Positions 17,537 to 25,635 of a DNA stretch of 64,000 nt are shown here, piece after piece. The stretch spans positions 32,493 to 96,492 of the forward strand of contig NZ_JASCIR010000025.1 in NCBI RefSeq assembly GCF_029968095.1. Direction: 5' to 3'. Numbering within the stretch: the stretch's first letter is position 1; each line of letters begins with the position of its first letter. The notes under the pieces were generated by a model, which did not search any database, had not been told where the DNA came from, and was given only the letters and a program-made list of their open reading frames with translations. The translations under genes and the position numbers were made by a program. This stretch comes from Streptomyces solicavernae (GTDB lineage Bacteria > Actinomycetota > Actinomycetes > Streptomycetales > Streptomycetaceae).

Positions 17537-18559
17537 TCAGCTTCCCGAAGTCGAGTCGTGTGCGGCGTCGTCCTCCGCACCGTCCGCACCGTCCGCGGCG
17601 TCCGTGGCGTCGTACTCCGCGAGCAGTTCGCGGAAGGCCGCGGCCACCGTGTCCGGATACTCCATCATCGCCACGTGGCCCGCGTCCGGCAGGGTCAGCA
17701 GCCGGGAGTCCCGGAAGGACCGCGCCGCCTTCTGCGCCATGCGGTACGACACCAGCAGGTCCCGTCCACCGTAGACGAGCAGGGTCGGCGCGAGAACCCG
17801 CTCGGCCTGCCGCCACAGGTTGTGCTGCCCGCCGAGCGTGTACGCGTCCACGATGCCACGGGCCGAGCGCGCCATCGCGTCCCAGAAATAAGGGAGTTGG
17901 AGCCTGCGCTCCATCTCGTGCACCGCGTTCTCGAAGCCCTCGGCGGTGACCCGCCCGGGGTCGCCGTAGCAGAGCCCGAGCACGCCGCGGGTGCGCTGCT
18001 CGGGCGTCCAGTCCCTGGTGAGCCGCGCGAACAGCCGGGCCACACCGGGCACCGCGAGCAGCCCGGTCGGCATCGCCGTGCGCTGCACGCGCAGCTCGGG
18101 CAGGGCGGGCGAGATCAGCGTAAGCGTCCGCACCAGATCCGGCCGTACGGCCGCTACGCGGGTGGCGACGGCCCCGCCCATGGAGTTGCCGAAGAGGTGC
18201 ACGGGCCCGCGCTCGGAGGCGTCGAGCAGGCGGATGACCGCGCGCGCGTGCCCGGTCACCGAGTAGTCGCCGTCGTCGGGCGGCGGGGAGTCGCCGAAGC
18301 CCGGCAGGTCGACCGCCTCGCCGTCCACCACGTCCGCGAGCAGCGGCATCAGGTCCGACCAGTTCTGGGACGACCCGCCGAGCCCGTGGACGTACAGCGC
18401 GGGCGGCAGGCCCTCCGCGACCTCCGGGCGGGTCCGGACGGACAGCGTGAGCCCCGGCAGGGTCACCGAACTCAGCCGCTCCCCCTCGGCGACGCGGACG
18501 GGCAGCGTCACGGGGGTCACCGCGGTGGCGAGGGCTCCCGGCAGCTCGGTCGACGACAT
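17537..18559 (-). CDS. Alpha/beta hydrolase
   Basis: A 340-aa alpha/beta hydrolase with VHGLGGSSQNW (oxyanion loop), DLPGFGDSPPP, the nucleophile elbow GNSMGGAVA, the acid in VYGGRDLLV and the catalytic His in LPDAGHVAMMEYP. No signal peptide is seen. The acidic Asp/Ala tail is low complexity. The mRNA is probably leaderless, since TAACAT lies 7 nt before the ATG and there is no ribosome site. It forms an operon with the DUF3152 gene. Substrate cannot be deduced. Confidence 0.85.
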   Translation of the reverse strand: MSSTELPGALATAVTPVTLPVRVAEGERLSSVTLPGLTLSVRTRPEVAEGLPPALYVHGLGGSSQNWSDLMPLLADVVDGEAVDLPGFGDSPPPDDGDYSVTGHARAVIRLLDASERGPVHLFGNSMGGAVATRVAAVRPDLVRTLTLISPALPELRVQRTAMPTGLLAVPGVARLFARLTRDWTPEQRTRGVLGLCYGDPGRVTAEGFENAVHEMERRLQLPYFWDAMARSARGIVDAYTLGGQHNLWRQAERVLAPTLLVYGGRDLLVSYRMAQKAARSFRDSRLLTLPDAGHVAMMEYPDTVAAAFRELLAEYDATDAADGADGAEDDAAHDSTSGS

Positions 18560-18566
18560 GAGGGCA

Positions 18567-18572
18567 ATGTTA
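18567..18572 (-). promoter_or_regulatory. -10 hexamer (TAACAT), leaderless start
   Basis: TAACAT ends 7 nt before the ATG at 18559, so transcription would begin at or next to the start codon. Confidence 0.55.
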
Positions 18573-18666
18573 CGAGACGATCACGCGTGGGATCACGTGT
18601 TCGCCGTCACACCCCGGCCGGCGCTCACCGCGCACCCGCGCGTACGACCACCCGCGCGGCCACGCC

Positions 18667-18735
18667 GCACCCGTCTGCACCCGTCCGCACCCTTCCGCAC
18701 CCGTCCGCACCCGTCCGTACTCGTCCATACCCACT
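18667..18735. repeat. 10-bp tandem repeat (gcacccgtcc type)
   Basis: About seven degenerate decamers fill the intergenic region between the divergent hydrolase and the 72-aa ORF. They are non-coding. Confidence 0.85.
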
Positions 18736-18837
18736 GGCTGGACCGCATAGCGCCAGGAAAGGGACTCTCCTAGGCTCATAGAGAGAGCGGGCCGCCCCCT
18801 CGTGTGGAGGGCGCCCGCACCGGAAAGGGGAGCCAGC

Positions 18838-19056
18838 ATGACTGTCGACCCGAGCGACCCCGAGACCTTTGATCCGGAAGAGTCCGTGGCCGTCCTCGAC
18901 GAGGAGACGCCGGAAGCCGACGCCGCCGAGCAGCACACCGAGCTCCGCCAGGAGCACGACGAGCCGCTCCCCCACTACGACCCCGCCACCGCGAACCCGG
19001 CGGACGCCGCGGAACAGGCCCGCGTCGTCGGCCTGGACGAGGACGACTACCGCTGA
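18838..19056 (+). CDS. 72-aa acidic protein of unknown function
   Basis: A very acidic small protein (MTVDPSDPETFDPEES to VGLDEDDYR) with no membrane segment or cysteines. The ATG at 18838 follows a good ribosome site (GGAAAGGGGAG). The upstream TAGGCT (18772-18777) could be its -10. I do not recognise a named family. The composition suggests an intrinsically disordered protein. Confidence 0.65.
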   Translation: MTVDPSDPETFDPEESVAVLDEETPEADAAEQHTELRQEHDEPLPHYDPATANPADAAEQARVVGLDEDDYR

Positions 19057-19310
19057 CCTGCGCCGACCGCGCCCTCACCGGCCCGCGCACCGGCCCCGCC
19101 ACGCGGGCAGACCGACCCTGCCCACCGGGTCCGGGATAGGCGCCTTTATCGCCCTAAGAGGAATCTTGTTCCCTGTCCGCTCCGTGAAATTCTCGGTCCG
19201 CACGGCGCACACGACGGTTACCGAAAAGTACGATGGCGGCGCGGCAGCACACCGCACACGTAACGGCTCTCGGATGCGTCAGGGCCGTGCTCAATGACAT
19301 GGGAGGCGGC

Positions 19311-19958
19311 GTGACAGCCATCGAGCAGACAGATGCGGCGCGCCCGCGGGGCACGCGCCTGCCGCGCCGGGCCCGCCGCAACCAACTTCTCGGCGCGGCC
19401 CAGGAGGTCTTCGTCGCGCAGGGGTACCACGCGGCGGCGATGGACGACATCGCGGAACGGGCCGGCGTCAGCAAGCCCGTCCTCTACCAGCACTTCCCGG
19501 GCAAGCTCGACCTCTACCTCGCACTGCTCGACCAGCACTGCGACGCCCTGCTGCAGTCCATCCGCACGGCCCTGGCGTCCACCACGGACAACAAGCTCCG
19601 GGTCGCCGCGACGATGGACGCGTACTTCAGCTACGTCCAGGACGAGGGCGGCGCCTTCCGGCTGGTCTTCGAATCCGACCTGACGAACGAGCCCGCGGTC
19701 CGCGAGCGCGTCGAGAAGGTCACCCTGGAGTGCGCGGAGGCGTTCGGCGAGGTGATCGCCGAGGACACCGGGCTGCCCAAGGACGAGGCGATGCTGCTCG
19801 GCGTCGGCCTCGGCGGCCTCTCCCAGGTGGTCGCGCGCTACTGGCTCTCCAGCGACAGCAAGGTCGACCGCGACAAGGCGGTCGAGCTGCTCACCTCGCT
19901 CGCCTGGCGCGGCATCGCGGGCTTCCCGATGCACGGCGCGGAGCAGGCGCAGCACTGA
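19311..19958 (+). CDS. TetR/AcrR-family transcriptional regulator
   Basis: A 215-aa regulator. The N-terminal helix-turn-helix is clear (RNQLLGAAQEVF, then YHAAAMDDIAERAG, then VSKPVLYQHFPGKLDLY). The C-terminal ligand domain is all-helical. I chose the GTG at 19311, preceded by GGGAGG; an ATG at 19299 is an alternative. It is followed by the DUF3107 gene, as is the TetR gene next to the same DUF in mycobacteria. Ligand and targets are unknown. Confidence 0.87.
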   Translation: MTAIEQTDAARPRGTRLPRRARRNQLLGAAQEVFVAQGYHAAAMDDIAERAGVSKPVLYQHFPGKLDLYLALLDQHCDALLQSIRTALASTTDNKLRVAATMDAYFSYVQDEGGAFRLVFESDLTNEPAVRERVEKVTLECAEAFGEVIAEDTGLPKDEAMLLGVGLGGLSQVVARYWLSSDSKVDRDKAVELLTSLAWRGIAGFPMHGAEQAQH

Positions 19959-20119
19959 CCGCCCGGCGGGCCCCGGCGGGCGGCCGTGTTCGCTGCCGGA
20001 GCGGCCGTGTTCGCTGCCAGCGTGCAGCTGCACGGCTTGCCGGTCCCCTCACCGGGCTAATGTGTGCGGAGTACGGCGCGGACGGCCGCGCACACACTGA
20101 CCGTCGGAGGGACAAAGCC

Positions 20120-20347
20120 GTGGAGGTCAAGATCGGCGTGCAGTACGCGCCCCGCGAGATCGTTCTGGAGAGCGCCCAGACCGCCGAGGAAGTCGAGAAG
20201 GCGGTGGCCGAGGCGCTGAGCGGCAAGACCGAGCTGCTCACTCTCGTGGACGACCACGGCCGCAAGGTCCTGGTTCCGGCCGGCAAGCTCGCGTACGTCG
20301 AGCTCGGCGAGCCGACCGCGCGCAAGGTGGGCTTCAGCGCTCTCTGA
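20120..20347 (+). CDS. DUF3107 family protein
   Basis: A 75-aa protein (VEVKIGVQYAPREIVLES to ARKVGFSAL) matching the actinobacterial DUF3107 family, which is widely conserved next to the TetR gene. The GTG start has GGAGG 9 nt upstream. It predicts a compact alpha/beta fold resembling an ATP-binding or stress-type small domain; the role is unknown. A strong terminator follows. Confidence 0.85.
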   Translation: MEVKIGVQYAPREIVLESAQTAEEVEKAVAEALSGKTELLTLVDDHGRKVLVPAGKLAYVELGEPTARKVGFSAL

Positions 20348-20374
20348 GCACGCGGGCGAGCACAGCAGGAAGTG

Positions 20375-20418
20375 AAGGGCGCGGCCCGGTGGGACACCCC
20401 CATCGGGCCGCGCCCTTT
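20375..20418 (+). terminator. Strong hairpin terminator after DUF3107
   Basis: A perfect 14-bp stem (aagggcgcggcccg / cgggccgcgccctt) with a 15-nt loop, followed by TT. Confidence 0.8.
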
Positions 20419-20420
20419 GC

Positions 20421-20505
20421 CGTCCCCGGCTTGCTGTTCCCGGCTTGCTGTCCCCGGCTCGCTGTCCCCGGCTCGCTGTCCCCGGCTCGCTGTCCCCGGC
20501 GGCGG
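20421..20505. repeat. 15-bp tandem repeat (about 5 copies)
   Basis: Units of the type ccccggctcgctgtc are repeated head to tail just after the terminator and before the next gene's ribosome site. Confidence 0.85.
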
Positions 20506-20576
20506 AGGATTGCATTCCGGCCGCCTCGGGTAGTACGGGCTACGACCGATGGCACCCGGCCCGCGTGGGAGGACAC

Positions 20577-20849
20577 ATGATCTGGGAGACGCTCGGCTCC
20601 GTACTGCTCGGTCTGGCCCTCGCCTGGGCCGCCGACCACCGGCTCGCCCACCGGCTCCCGGCCCGGAACCTCGTCTTCGCCACGGGCGTCGCGAGCGCCC
20701 TGCTCGGCGCCTTCATCACGCATTCGGCGCTCGGGGCCGGCCATGTGCCGGCGGTGCTGTTCGGCGCGGCGACCCTGGCGACGGCCTTGCTGTCGCTGCT
20801 CCTGCGCCCCCAGCCGAGGCGTGCGGCCCGGCCGACCTCGGCGGCGTAG
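20577..20849 (+). CDS. Small integral membrane protein
   Basis: A 90-aa protein with three hydrophobic helices (WETLGSVLLGLALAWAA, LVFATGVASALLGAFIT, PAVLFGAATLATALLSLLL) and a basic tail. The topology recalls GlsB/YeaQ-type stress membrane proteins, but the match is weak. GGGAGGAC precedes the ATG at 20577. It lies where mycobacteria have a small membrane-protein gene between DUF3107 and the ferritin-like gene. Confidence 0.7.
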   Translation: MIWETLGSVLLGLALAWAADHRLAHRLPARNLVFATGVASALLGAFITHSALGAGHVPAVLFGAATLATALLSLLLRPQPRRAARPTSAA

Positions 20850-20862
20850 CGACTTCTCCCTC

Positions 20863-20914
20863 CGGGGGCCGCGCCCTGAAAGGGGCGCGGGGAACCGCGC
20901 GACCAGCCACGACG
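20863..20914. repeat. Dispersed Streptomyces intergenic repeat, copy 1
   Basis: The segment gaaaggggcgcggggaac followed by cgcgcgaccagccacgac belongs to a short element seen many times between Streptomyces genes. Its left part can fold (gggccgcgccc / ggggcgcgg). A second copy lies at 45904-45934 in the opposite orientation. Confidence 0.6.
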
Positions 20915-21028
20915 GCGCCGCACCCGAATCTCGGCGGGCAGAGGGACGGGGGTGCGGGGGCGGAGCGCCCGAGACGGCGCCCGAGACGGTGCCCGAGTCG
21001 ACGGCGCCGGACACCCCCGTAAGAACAC

Positions 21029-21805
21029 CTACGCCGCCAGGCCCAGCGCCGCCATCCGCTTCGTGTGCGCCTCCGTGATCCGGGAGAACATCCGGCCCAC
21101 CTCCGCGAGGTCGAACCCGTCGGCCACGCCTCCGACCAGCATCGTCGACAGCGCGTCCCGGTCCGCGACCACGCGCTGGGACTGCGACAGGGCCTCGCCC
21201 ATCAGCCGCCGCGCCCACAGCGCGAGCCGCCCGCCCACACGCGGGTCGGCCTCGATCGCCGCGCGCACCTTCTCCACCGCGAAGCTCGCGTGCCCGGTGT
21301 CGTCGAGGACGGCGAGGACCAGGCTGCGGGTGTCGGAGTCGAGGCGGGCCGCGACCTCACGGTAGAAGTCGCTCGCGATCGAGTCGCCCACGTACGCCTT
21401 GACCAGACCCTCCAGCCAGTCCGACGGCGCCGTCTGGCGGTGGAAGCCGTCGAGGGCGGCGACGAACGGCTCCATGGCCTCGGCCGGATCGGCGCCGATC
21501 TCCGCGAGCCGGCCCCGCAACTGCTCGAAGTGGTGGAACTCGGCCGACGCCATCTTCGCCAGCTCGGCCTTGTCGGACAGCGTCGGCGCGAGCTTCGCGT
21601 CCTCCGCCAGCCGCTCGAACGCCGCGAGTTCGCCGTACGCGAGGGCGCCGAGCAGGTCGACGACGGCGGCGCGGTAGGTCGGCTCGGCGGCGGCCGTGGG
21701 CCAGTCCTGGGCTGCGATGCCGGTGCGGGTCTCGGCGGCTTCGGCGGCTTCGGCGGCGGAGTCCGCTGCGGCGGCAGCGTCCTTGGCGTTGTCAGGCGTC
21801 TCCAT
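21029..21805 (-). CDS. Ferritin-like fold protein
   Basis: A 258-aa four-helix-bundle protein. Candidate di-metal ligands lie in AYGELAAFERL, SAEFHHFEQL, DFYREVAARL and DDTGHASF, close to the ExnE..ExxH pattern of MiaE/ferritin-like proteins. The N-terminus is a low-complexity Ala/Glu stretch. The mRNA is probably leaderless (TATTGT 7 nt before the ATG). Its mycobacterial counterpart sits next to rhlE in the same divergent arrangement. Substrate is unknown; a tRNA or lipid hydroxylase is one possibility. Confidence 0.78.
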   Translation of the reverse strand: METPDNAKDAAAAADSAAEAAEAAETRTGIAAQDWPTAAAEPTYRAAVVDLLGALAYGELAAFERLAEDAKLAPTLSDKAELAKMASAEFHHFEQLRGRLAEIGADPAEAMEPFVAALDGFHRQTAPSDWLEGLVKAYVGDSIASDFYREVAARLDSDTRSLVLAVLDDTGHASFAVEKVRAAIEADPRVGGRLALWARRLMGEALSQSQRVVADRDALSTMLVGGVADGFDLAEVGRMFSRITEAHTKRMAALGLAA

Positions 21806-21812
21806 GGGGCGC

Positions 21813-21818
21813 ACAATA
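21813..21818 (-). promoter_or_regulatory. -10 hexamer (TATTGT), leaderless start
   Basis: TATTGT lies 7 nt before the ATG of the ferritin-like gene. A weak -35 (TTCCCT) sits 16 nt further upstream. No ribosome site is present. Confidence 0.55.
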
Positions 21819-22060
21819 GCCCGCCGACCCGAACAGGGAAGCCCCTGGTCAATCCGTGCGGGGGCCTTTGTGTGAGCAATTCGGCCGACACGCCTGCGCG
21901 AATCCGGGGTACAGTGATATTGCGCCCGCCGAGTATGCAGTGCAAATCGGCGGGACATCCGTATGAGGATGCCCGGTCGGTGGCCCGATCGGCTCCGACC
22001 CGACAGCCCTCCGGGCCGTGCGCATGCAGTGCGTACGCAGGAGGGGCCCTCAGCGGCGTG

Positions 22061-22192
22061 ATGCTTGAGCGACGGCAGTGGTCCCGTATGCCACCCGGCC
22101 TCGCGATTCGGCGGCCGGATGCACACCCCGGCTCGGTCACGACCCCCAGCGTTCGCCTCGCGCCGCGTCTCACAGAAGAGGCAGCACCCTGA
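22061..22192 (+). CDS. 43-codon upstream ORF overlapping the rhlE-type gene
   Basis: An ORF from ATG 22061 (GTG at 22058 also possible), with an AGGAGG about 14 nt upstream, encodes 43 residues (MLERRQWSRMPPGLAIRR...LTEEAAP). It ends in a TGA that overlaps the CTG start of the DEAD-box gene as CTGA. The arrangement suggests translational coupling or control of helicase expression. The peptide is Arg/Pro-rich with no known homologue. Confidence 0.5.
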   Translation: MLERRQWSRMPPGLAIRRPDAHPGSVTTPSVRLAPRLTEEAAP

Positions 22193-24144
22193 CTACGTTC
22201 CGAGAGCTCGGGATCCTTCCCGAGACCGCCGAAGCCCTTGAGGCCGTCGGCATCACGTCCCCCTTCCCCATCCAGGAGCAGACGCTCCCCGTAGCGCTCT
22301 CCGGCTCCGACGTCATCGGCCAGGCCAAGACCGGCACCGGCAAGACGCTCGGCTTCGGTCTCCCGCTCCTGGAGCGCGTCACCGTCCCCGTCGACGTCGA
22401 GGCCGGCCGCGCCGAACCCGAGAAGCTCACCGACGCCCCGCAGGCCCTGGTCGTCGTCCCCACCCGTGAGCTGTGCCAGCAGGTCACCAACGACCTGCAG
22501 ACCGCAGGCAAGGTGCGCAACGTCCGCGTCCTCGCCATATACGGCGGCCGTGCCTACGAACCGCAGGTCGAGGCCCTGAAGAAGGGCGTCGACGTCGTCG
22601 TCGGCACCCCCGGCCGCCTCCTCGACCTCGCAGGCCAGAAGAAGCTGAACCTCAAGCACGTGCGCGCGCTCGTCCTCGACGAGGCCGACGAGATGCTCGA
22701 CCTGGGCTTCCTGCCCGACGTCGAGAAGATCATCAACATGCTGCCGGTGAAGCGCCAGACCATGCTCTTCTCCGCGACGATGCCGGGCGCGGTCATCGGC
22801 CTGGCCCGTCGCTACATGTCGCAGCCCACGCACATCCGGGCCACGTCCCCGGACGACGAGGGCGCGACCGTGGCGAACATCACGCAGCGCGTGTACCGCG
22901 CGCACTCCATGGACAAGCCGGAGATGGTCGCCCGCATCCTGCAGGCCGACGGCCGCGGGCTCGCGATGATCTTCTGCCGTACGAAGCGCACCGCCGCCGA
23001 CATCGCCGAGCAGCTGGAGCGCCGCGGCTTCGCCTCCGGCGCGGTCCACGGCGACCTCGGCCAGGGCGCCCGCGAGCAGGCGCTGCGCGCGTTCCGCAAC
23101 GGCAAGGTGGACGTGCTGGTCTGCACCGACGTCGCGGCGCGCGGCATCGACGTCGAGGGTGTGACGCACGTCATCAACTACCAGTCGCCGGAAGACGAAA
23201 AGACGTATCTGCACCGCATCGGCCGCACCGGCCGCGCGGGCGCCTCGGGTACGGCGATCACGCTGGTCGACTGGGACGACATCCCGCGCTGGCAGCTCAT
23301 CAACAAGGCCCTCGACCTGGGCTTCAACGACCCGGTCGAGACGTACTCGACGTCCCCGCACCTGTACGAGGAGCTGGGCATCCCCGAAGGCACCAAGGGT
23401 GTGCTTCCGCGTGCCGAGCGCACGCGCGCCGGGCTCCGTGCCGAGGAGATCGAGGACCTGGGCGAGACCGGTGGCCGCGGTGGCCGCGGCGGTCGTGGCG
23501 GTGGCCGCCGCGAGGCGGAGGAGGAGCGCCCCAAGCGCACCCGTACGCCGCGTCAGCGCCGCCGCACGCGCGGCGGTGCGCCGGTGGACGCCGAGGCAGC
23601 CACCGAGGCTCCCGCGGCGGAGGCCACGGCCACGGCCACAGACGCGGACACGCTCACGGAGGACAAGCCGCGCACCCCGCGCCGCCGTCGCCGCACCCGC
23701 GCGGGCGCCACCGCGGAGGCCACCGCCCCCGCGGAGGCCGCCGTGGACACGGCCGAGGGCACGGAAACGCCCGAGCCCAAGCCCCGCCGCCGTACGCGCA
23801 AGGCCACCGCCCCCGCGGAGGCCGCCGTGGACACGGCCGAAGGCACGGAAACGCCCGAGCCCAAGCCCCGCCGCCGCACCCGCAAGGCCACCGAAGCCCC
23901 CGCGGCCGAGGCCGAGGCCGAGGCCGCCGAGGTCAAGCCGCGTCGCCGCACCCGGAAGACGGCCGAAGCCGCCGTCGCTCCGGAGGCGGTGTCGGAGCCG
24001 GCCGACCCGGAGGCCAAGCCCCGCCGCCGTACGCGCAAGGCCGCCGAAGCGCCGGTCGCCGCGGAGGCCGCCGAAGCCGAGGCCAAGCCGCGCCGCCGCC
24101 GCACCCGGGCGGCGAAGCCCACGGCCGAGTCCACCGAGGACTGA
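22189..24144 (+). CDS. DEAD-box RNA helicase, RhlE type, with repetitive basic tail
   Basis: A 651-aa ATP-dependent RNA helicase. Motifs in order are the Q motif (GITSPFPIQEQ), AKTGTGKT, PTREL, VLDEADEMLD, LFSATMPG, ARGIDVEGV and HRIGRTGRAG. Residues after about 420 form a Gly-rich patch and then many PRRRTRK blocks separated by Ala/Glu spacers, a likely RNA-binding tail. I place the start at CTG 22189: AGAGG is 7 nt upstream and the protein then begins TTFRELGILPETAEAL, the usual N-terminus of the family. The only upstream in-frame ATG is at 22078. Likely role is RNA decay, ribosome assembly or cold adaptation. Confidence 0.88.
   Translation: MTTFRELGILPETAEALEAVGITSPFPIQEQTLPVALSGSDVIGQAKTGTGKTLGFGLPLLERVTVPVDVEAGRAEPEKLTDAPQALVVVPTRELCQQVTNDLQTAGKVRNVRVLAIYGGRAYEPQVEALKKGVDVVVGTPGRLLDLAGQKKLNLKHVRALVLDEADEMLDLGFLPDVEKIINMLPVKRQTMLFSATMPGAVIGLARRYMSQPTHIRATSPDDEGATVANITQRVYRAHSMDKPEMVARILQADGRGLAMIFCRTKRTAADIAEQLERRGFASGAVHGDLGQGAREQALRAFRNGKVDVLVCTDVAARGIDVEGVTHVINYQSPEDEKTYLHRIGRTGRAGASGTAITLVDWDDIPRWQLINKALDLGFNDPVETYSTSPHLYEELGIPEGTKGVLPRAERTRAGLRAEEIEDLGETGGRGGRGGRGGGRREAEEERPKRTRTPRQRRRTRGGAPVDAEAATEAPAAEATATATDADTLTEDKPRTPRRRRRTRAGATAEATAPAEAAVDTAEGTETPEPKPRRRTRKATAPAEAAVDTAEGTETPEPKPRRRTRKATEAPAAEAEAEAAEVKPRRRTRKTAEAAVAPEAVSEPADPEAKPRRRTRKAAEAPVAAEAAEAEAKPRRRRTRAAKPTAESTED
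23719..23886. repeat. 84-bp in-frame direct repeat in the helicase tail
   Basis: Two adjacent 84-bp units (23719-23802 and 23803-23886), nearly identical at the base level, encode a repeated 28-residue block ending PKPRRRTRK. The low divergence indicates a recent duplication. Confidence 0.88.
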
Positions 24145-24243
24145 CCGCCCGACAGCACACCGACCGGCCCGGTTCCCCTCGCGGGAGCCGGGCCGGTGTG
24201 TGTGCGCGCATACCGGGCCAGGGCCCCCGGCCCGCCCAGCGGC

Positions 24244-24249
24244 TAGCCT
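24244..24249 (+). promoter_or_regulatory. -10 hexamer (TAGCCT), leaderless start
   Basis: TAGCCT ends 6 nt before the ATG at 24256, with no ribosome site. Confidence 0.55.
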
Positions 24250-24255
24250 CGTCGC

Positions 24256-25110
24256 ATGAGCAGGCCTCCTACGTTCACACCGCCGCCCGGCACCAGGGCG
24301 TACCAGCTGGCCACCGCGCGCGGCGAGTTCGCCGTGCACGACCTCGCACCGCAAGGCGCGGCGCCCAAGGGCACGGTCGTGCTGCTGCCCGGGTTCACCG
24401 GCAGCAAGGAGGACTTCGTCGCGCTGCTCGCCCCGATCGCCACCGCGGGCTACCGCGCGGTCGCGGTCGACGGCCGCGGACAGTACGAGTCGGACGGCCC
24501 CTTGGACGACCCGTCCCCTTACGCCCAGGGCGAGTTGGCGCGTGACGTACTGGCGCAGGTGGAGGCGCTTGGCGGGCCGGTGCATCTGCTCGGGCACTCG
24601 CTCGGCGGACAGATCGCGCGGGCCGCCGTGCTCCTGGACCCGGCGCCGTTCGCGTCGCTGACGCTGATGGCCTCGGGGCCCGCGCAGATCTCCCCGTCCC
24701 AGCAGGAGCGCGTGAAGCTGCTGCAGGACGGGCTCGCTGTGCTGGACATGGCGCAGGTGTGGGAGGCCATGCAGTCGCTGGAACCGCCGGAGGAGGCCGA
24801 CCCGGGCGACGGCGACGGCGCCCTGCGGGCGCGCTGGCTTCGCCACAGCCCGGCCCAACTCGCGGCCACGGGGCAGCAGTTGAGGGCCGAGCCGGACCGG
24901 GTGGACGAGCTGGCGGCGCTGCGGCTGCCGGTGCATGTGCTGTCGGGCGACCACGACGACACCTGGCCGGTGCCGCTGCTCGACGCGATGGCCGAGCGGC
25001 TTTCGGCGCGCCGCACGATCGTCGAGGGCGCGGACCATTCCCCCAACACGGACCGCCCGGCGGGGACGGCCTCGGCACTGATCACCTTCTGGGACGAGCA
25101 GGCCGCCTGA
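24256..25110 (+). CDS. Alpha/beta hydrolase
   Basis: A 284-aa protein with LLPGFTGSKEDF, VDGRGQYES, the nucleophile elbow LGHSLGGQIA, the acid in LSGDHDDTWP and the His in GADHSPNTD. It has no signal peptide, so it is cytosolic. It starts at an apparently leaderless ATG just downstream of the DEAD-box gene, so it has its own promoter. Substrate unknown. Confidence 0.84.
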   Translation: MSRPPTFTPPPGTRAYQLATARGEFAVHDLAPQGAAPKGTVVLLPGFTGSKEDFVALLAPIATAGYRAVAVDGRGQYESDGPLDDPSPYAQGELARDVLAQVEALGGPVHLLGHSLGGQIARAAVLLDPAPFASLTLMASGPAQISPSQQERVKLLQDGLAVLDMAQVWEAMQSLEPPEEADPGDGDGALRARWLRHSPAQLAATGQQLRAEPDRVDELAALRLPVHVLSGDHDDTWPVPLLDAMAERLSARRTIVEGADHSPNTDRPAGTASALITFWDEQAA

Positions 25111-25376
25111 GCGGACCGGCGGACGGTCACGCAGCGCGTACGAACGGTCGCTCCACCTGCGAATACTTAGCTCGTCGAAAATTTTCTTTAGCGTAGGGAA
25201 TGTTTGCACGGGGCAAGTCGTTGGACCCTGTGGAAGCGCGGTGAGGACGCCGTGTGACCAGTTCTCGACGGCCGGGCAACCGCCCGGCCGCACAGCGGGA
25301 CGAGCGCCGCCAACGGTGACCGTCTCGCACAAGTAGTTCTCCTGCAGGAGGATGACCAGACGAAGGGAGAAGCCCT

Positions 25377-25529
25377 ATGCGCTTCGAAATCATGCGCCTT
25401 GACGACGTCGACGGCACCGCCGTGGACAGCACCGTCGTGGACGCCGCCTCCGTCAACCGGATCGTGCAGCAGGCCGCCTCGATCGGCCAGCGCATCCTGA
25501 TCCGCCCGGCCGAATCCGCGGCTTCGTAA
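25377..25529 (+). CDS. 50-aa conserved small protein
   Basis: A small ORF starting MRFEIMRLDDVDG, with AGGGAG 7 nt before the ATG and a perfect hairpin terminator behind it. The sequence (VDAASVNRIVQQAASIGQR) predicts a beta hairpin and one amphipathic helix. I recall near-identical small proteins in other Streptomyces, but no function. The 266-bp upstream region contains an unusually AT-rich patch (25165-25205) that may hold its promoter. Confidence 0.75.
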   Translation: MRFEIMRLDDVDGTAVDSTVVDAASVNRIVQQAASIGQRILIRPAESAAS

Positions 25530-25567
25530 CGCCGCAGCAACTGCGGCTCCGTAGCGCCGCACAGCTT
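25518..25567. repeat. 25-bp duplication across the stop codon of the 50-aa ORF
   Basis: Unit 1 (25518-25542) holds the TAA stop. Unit 2 (25543-25567) repeats it with TAG at the same place. Confidence 0.8.
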
Positions 25568-25568
25568 C

Positions 25569-25603
25569 GAAGGCCCCCGCGCGAGCTTCGCGCGGGGGCC
25601 TTC
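25569..25603. terminator. Perfect 16-bp hairpin terminator
   Basis: Arms gaaggcccccgcgcga and tcgcgcgggggccttc are separated by 3 nt. It sits between the 50-aa gene and convergent marC and would serve both. Confidence 0.85.
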
Positions 25604-25635
25604 GCGTGTACGAGAGGGGGAGGTCTTCGCGTGTC

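Noticed and set aside
21202..25332. A 1376-codon open frame on the minus strand across the DEAD-box helicase and neighbouring genes
   Set aside because: It lies antisense to rhlE and hydrolase genes with clear motifs, and its translation is a low-complexity Arg/Gly/Ala mixture. Long antisense frames are expected in high-GC DNA.
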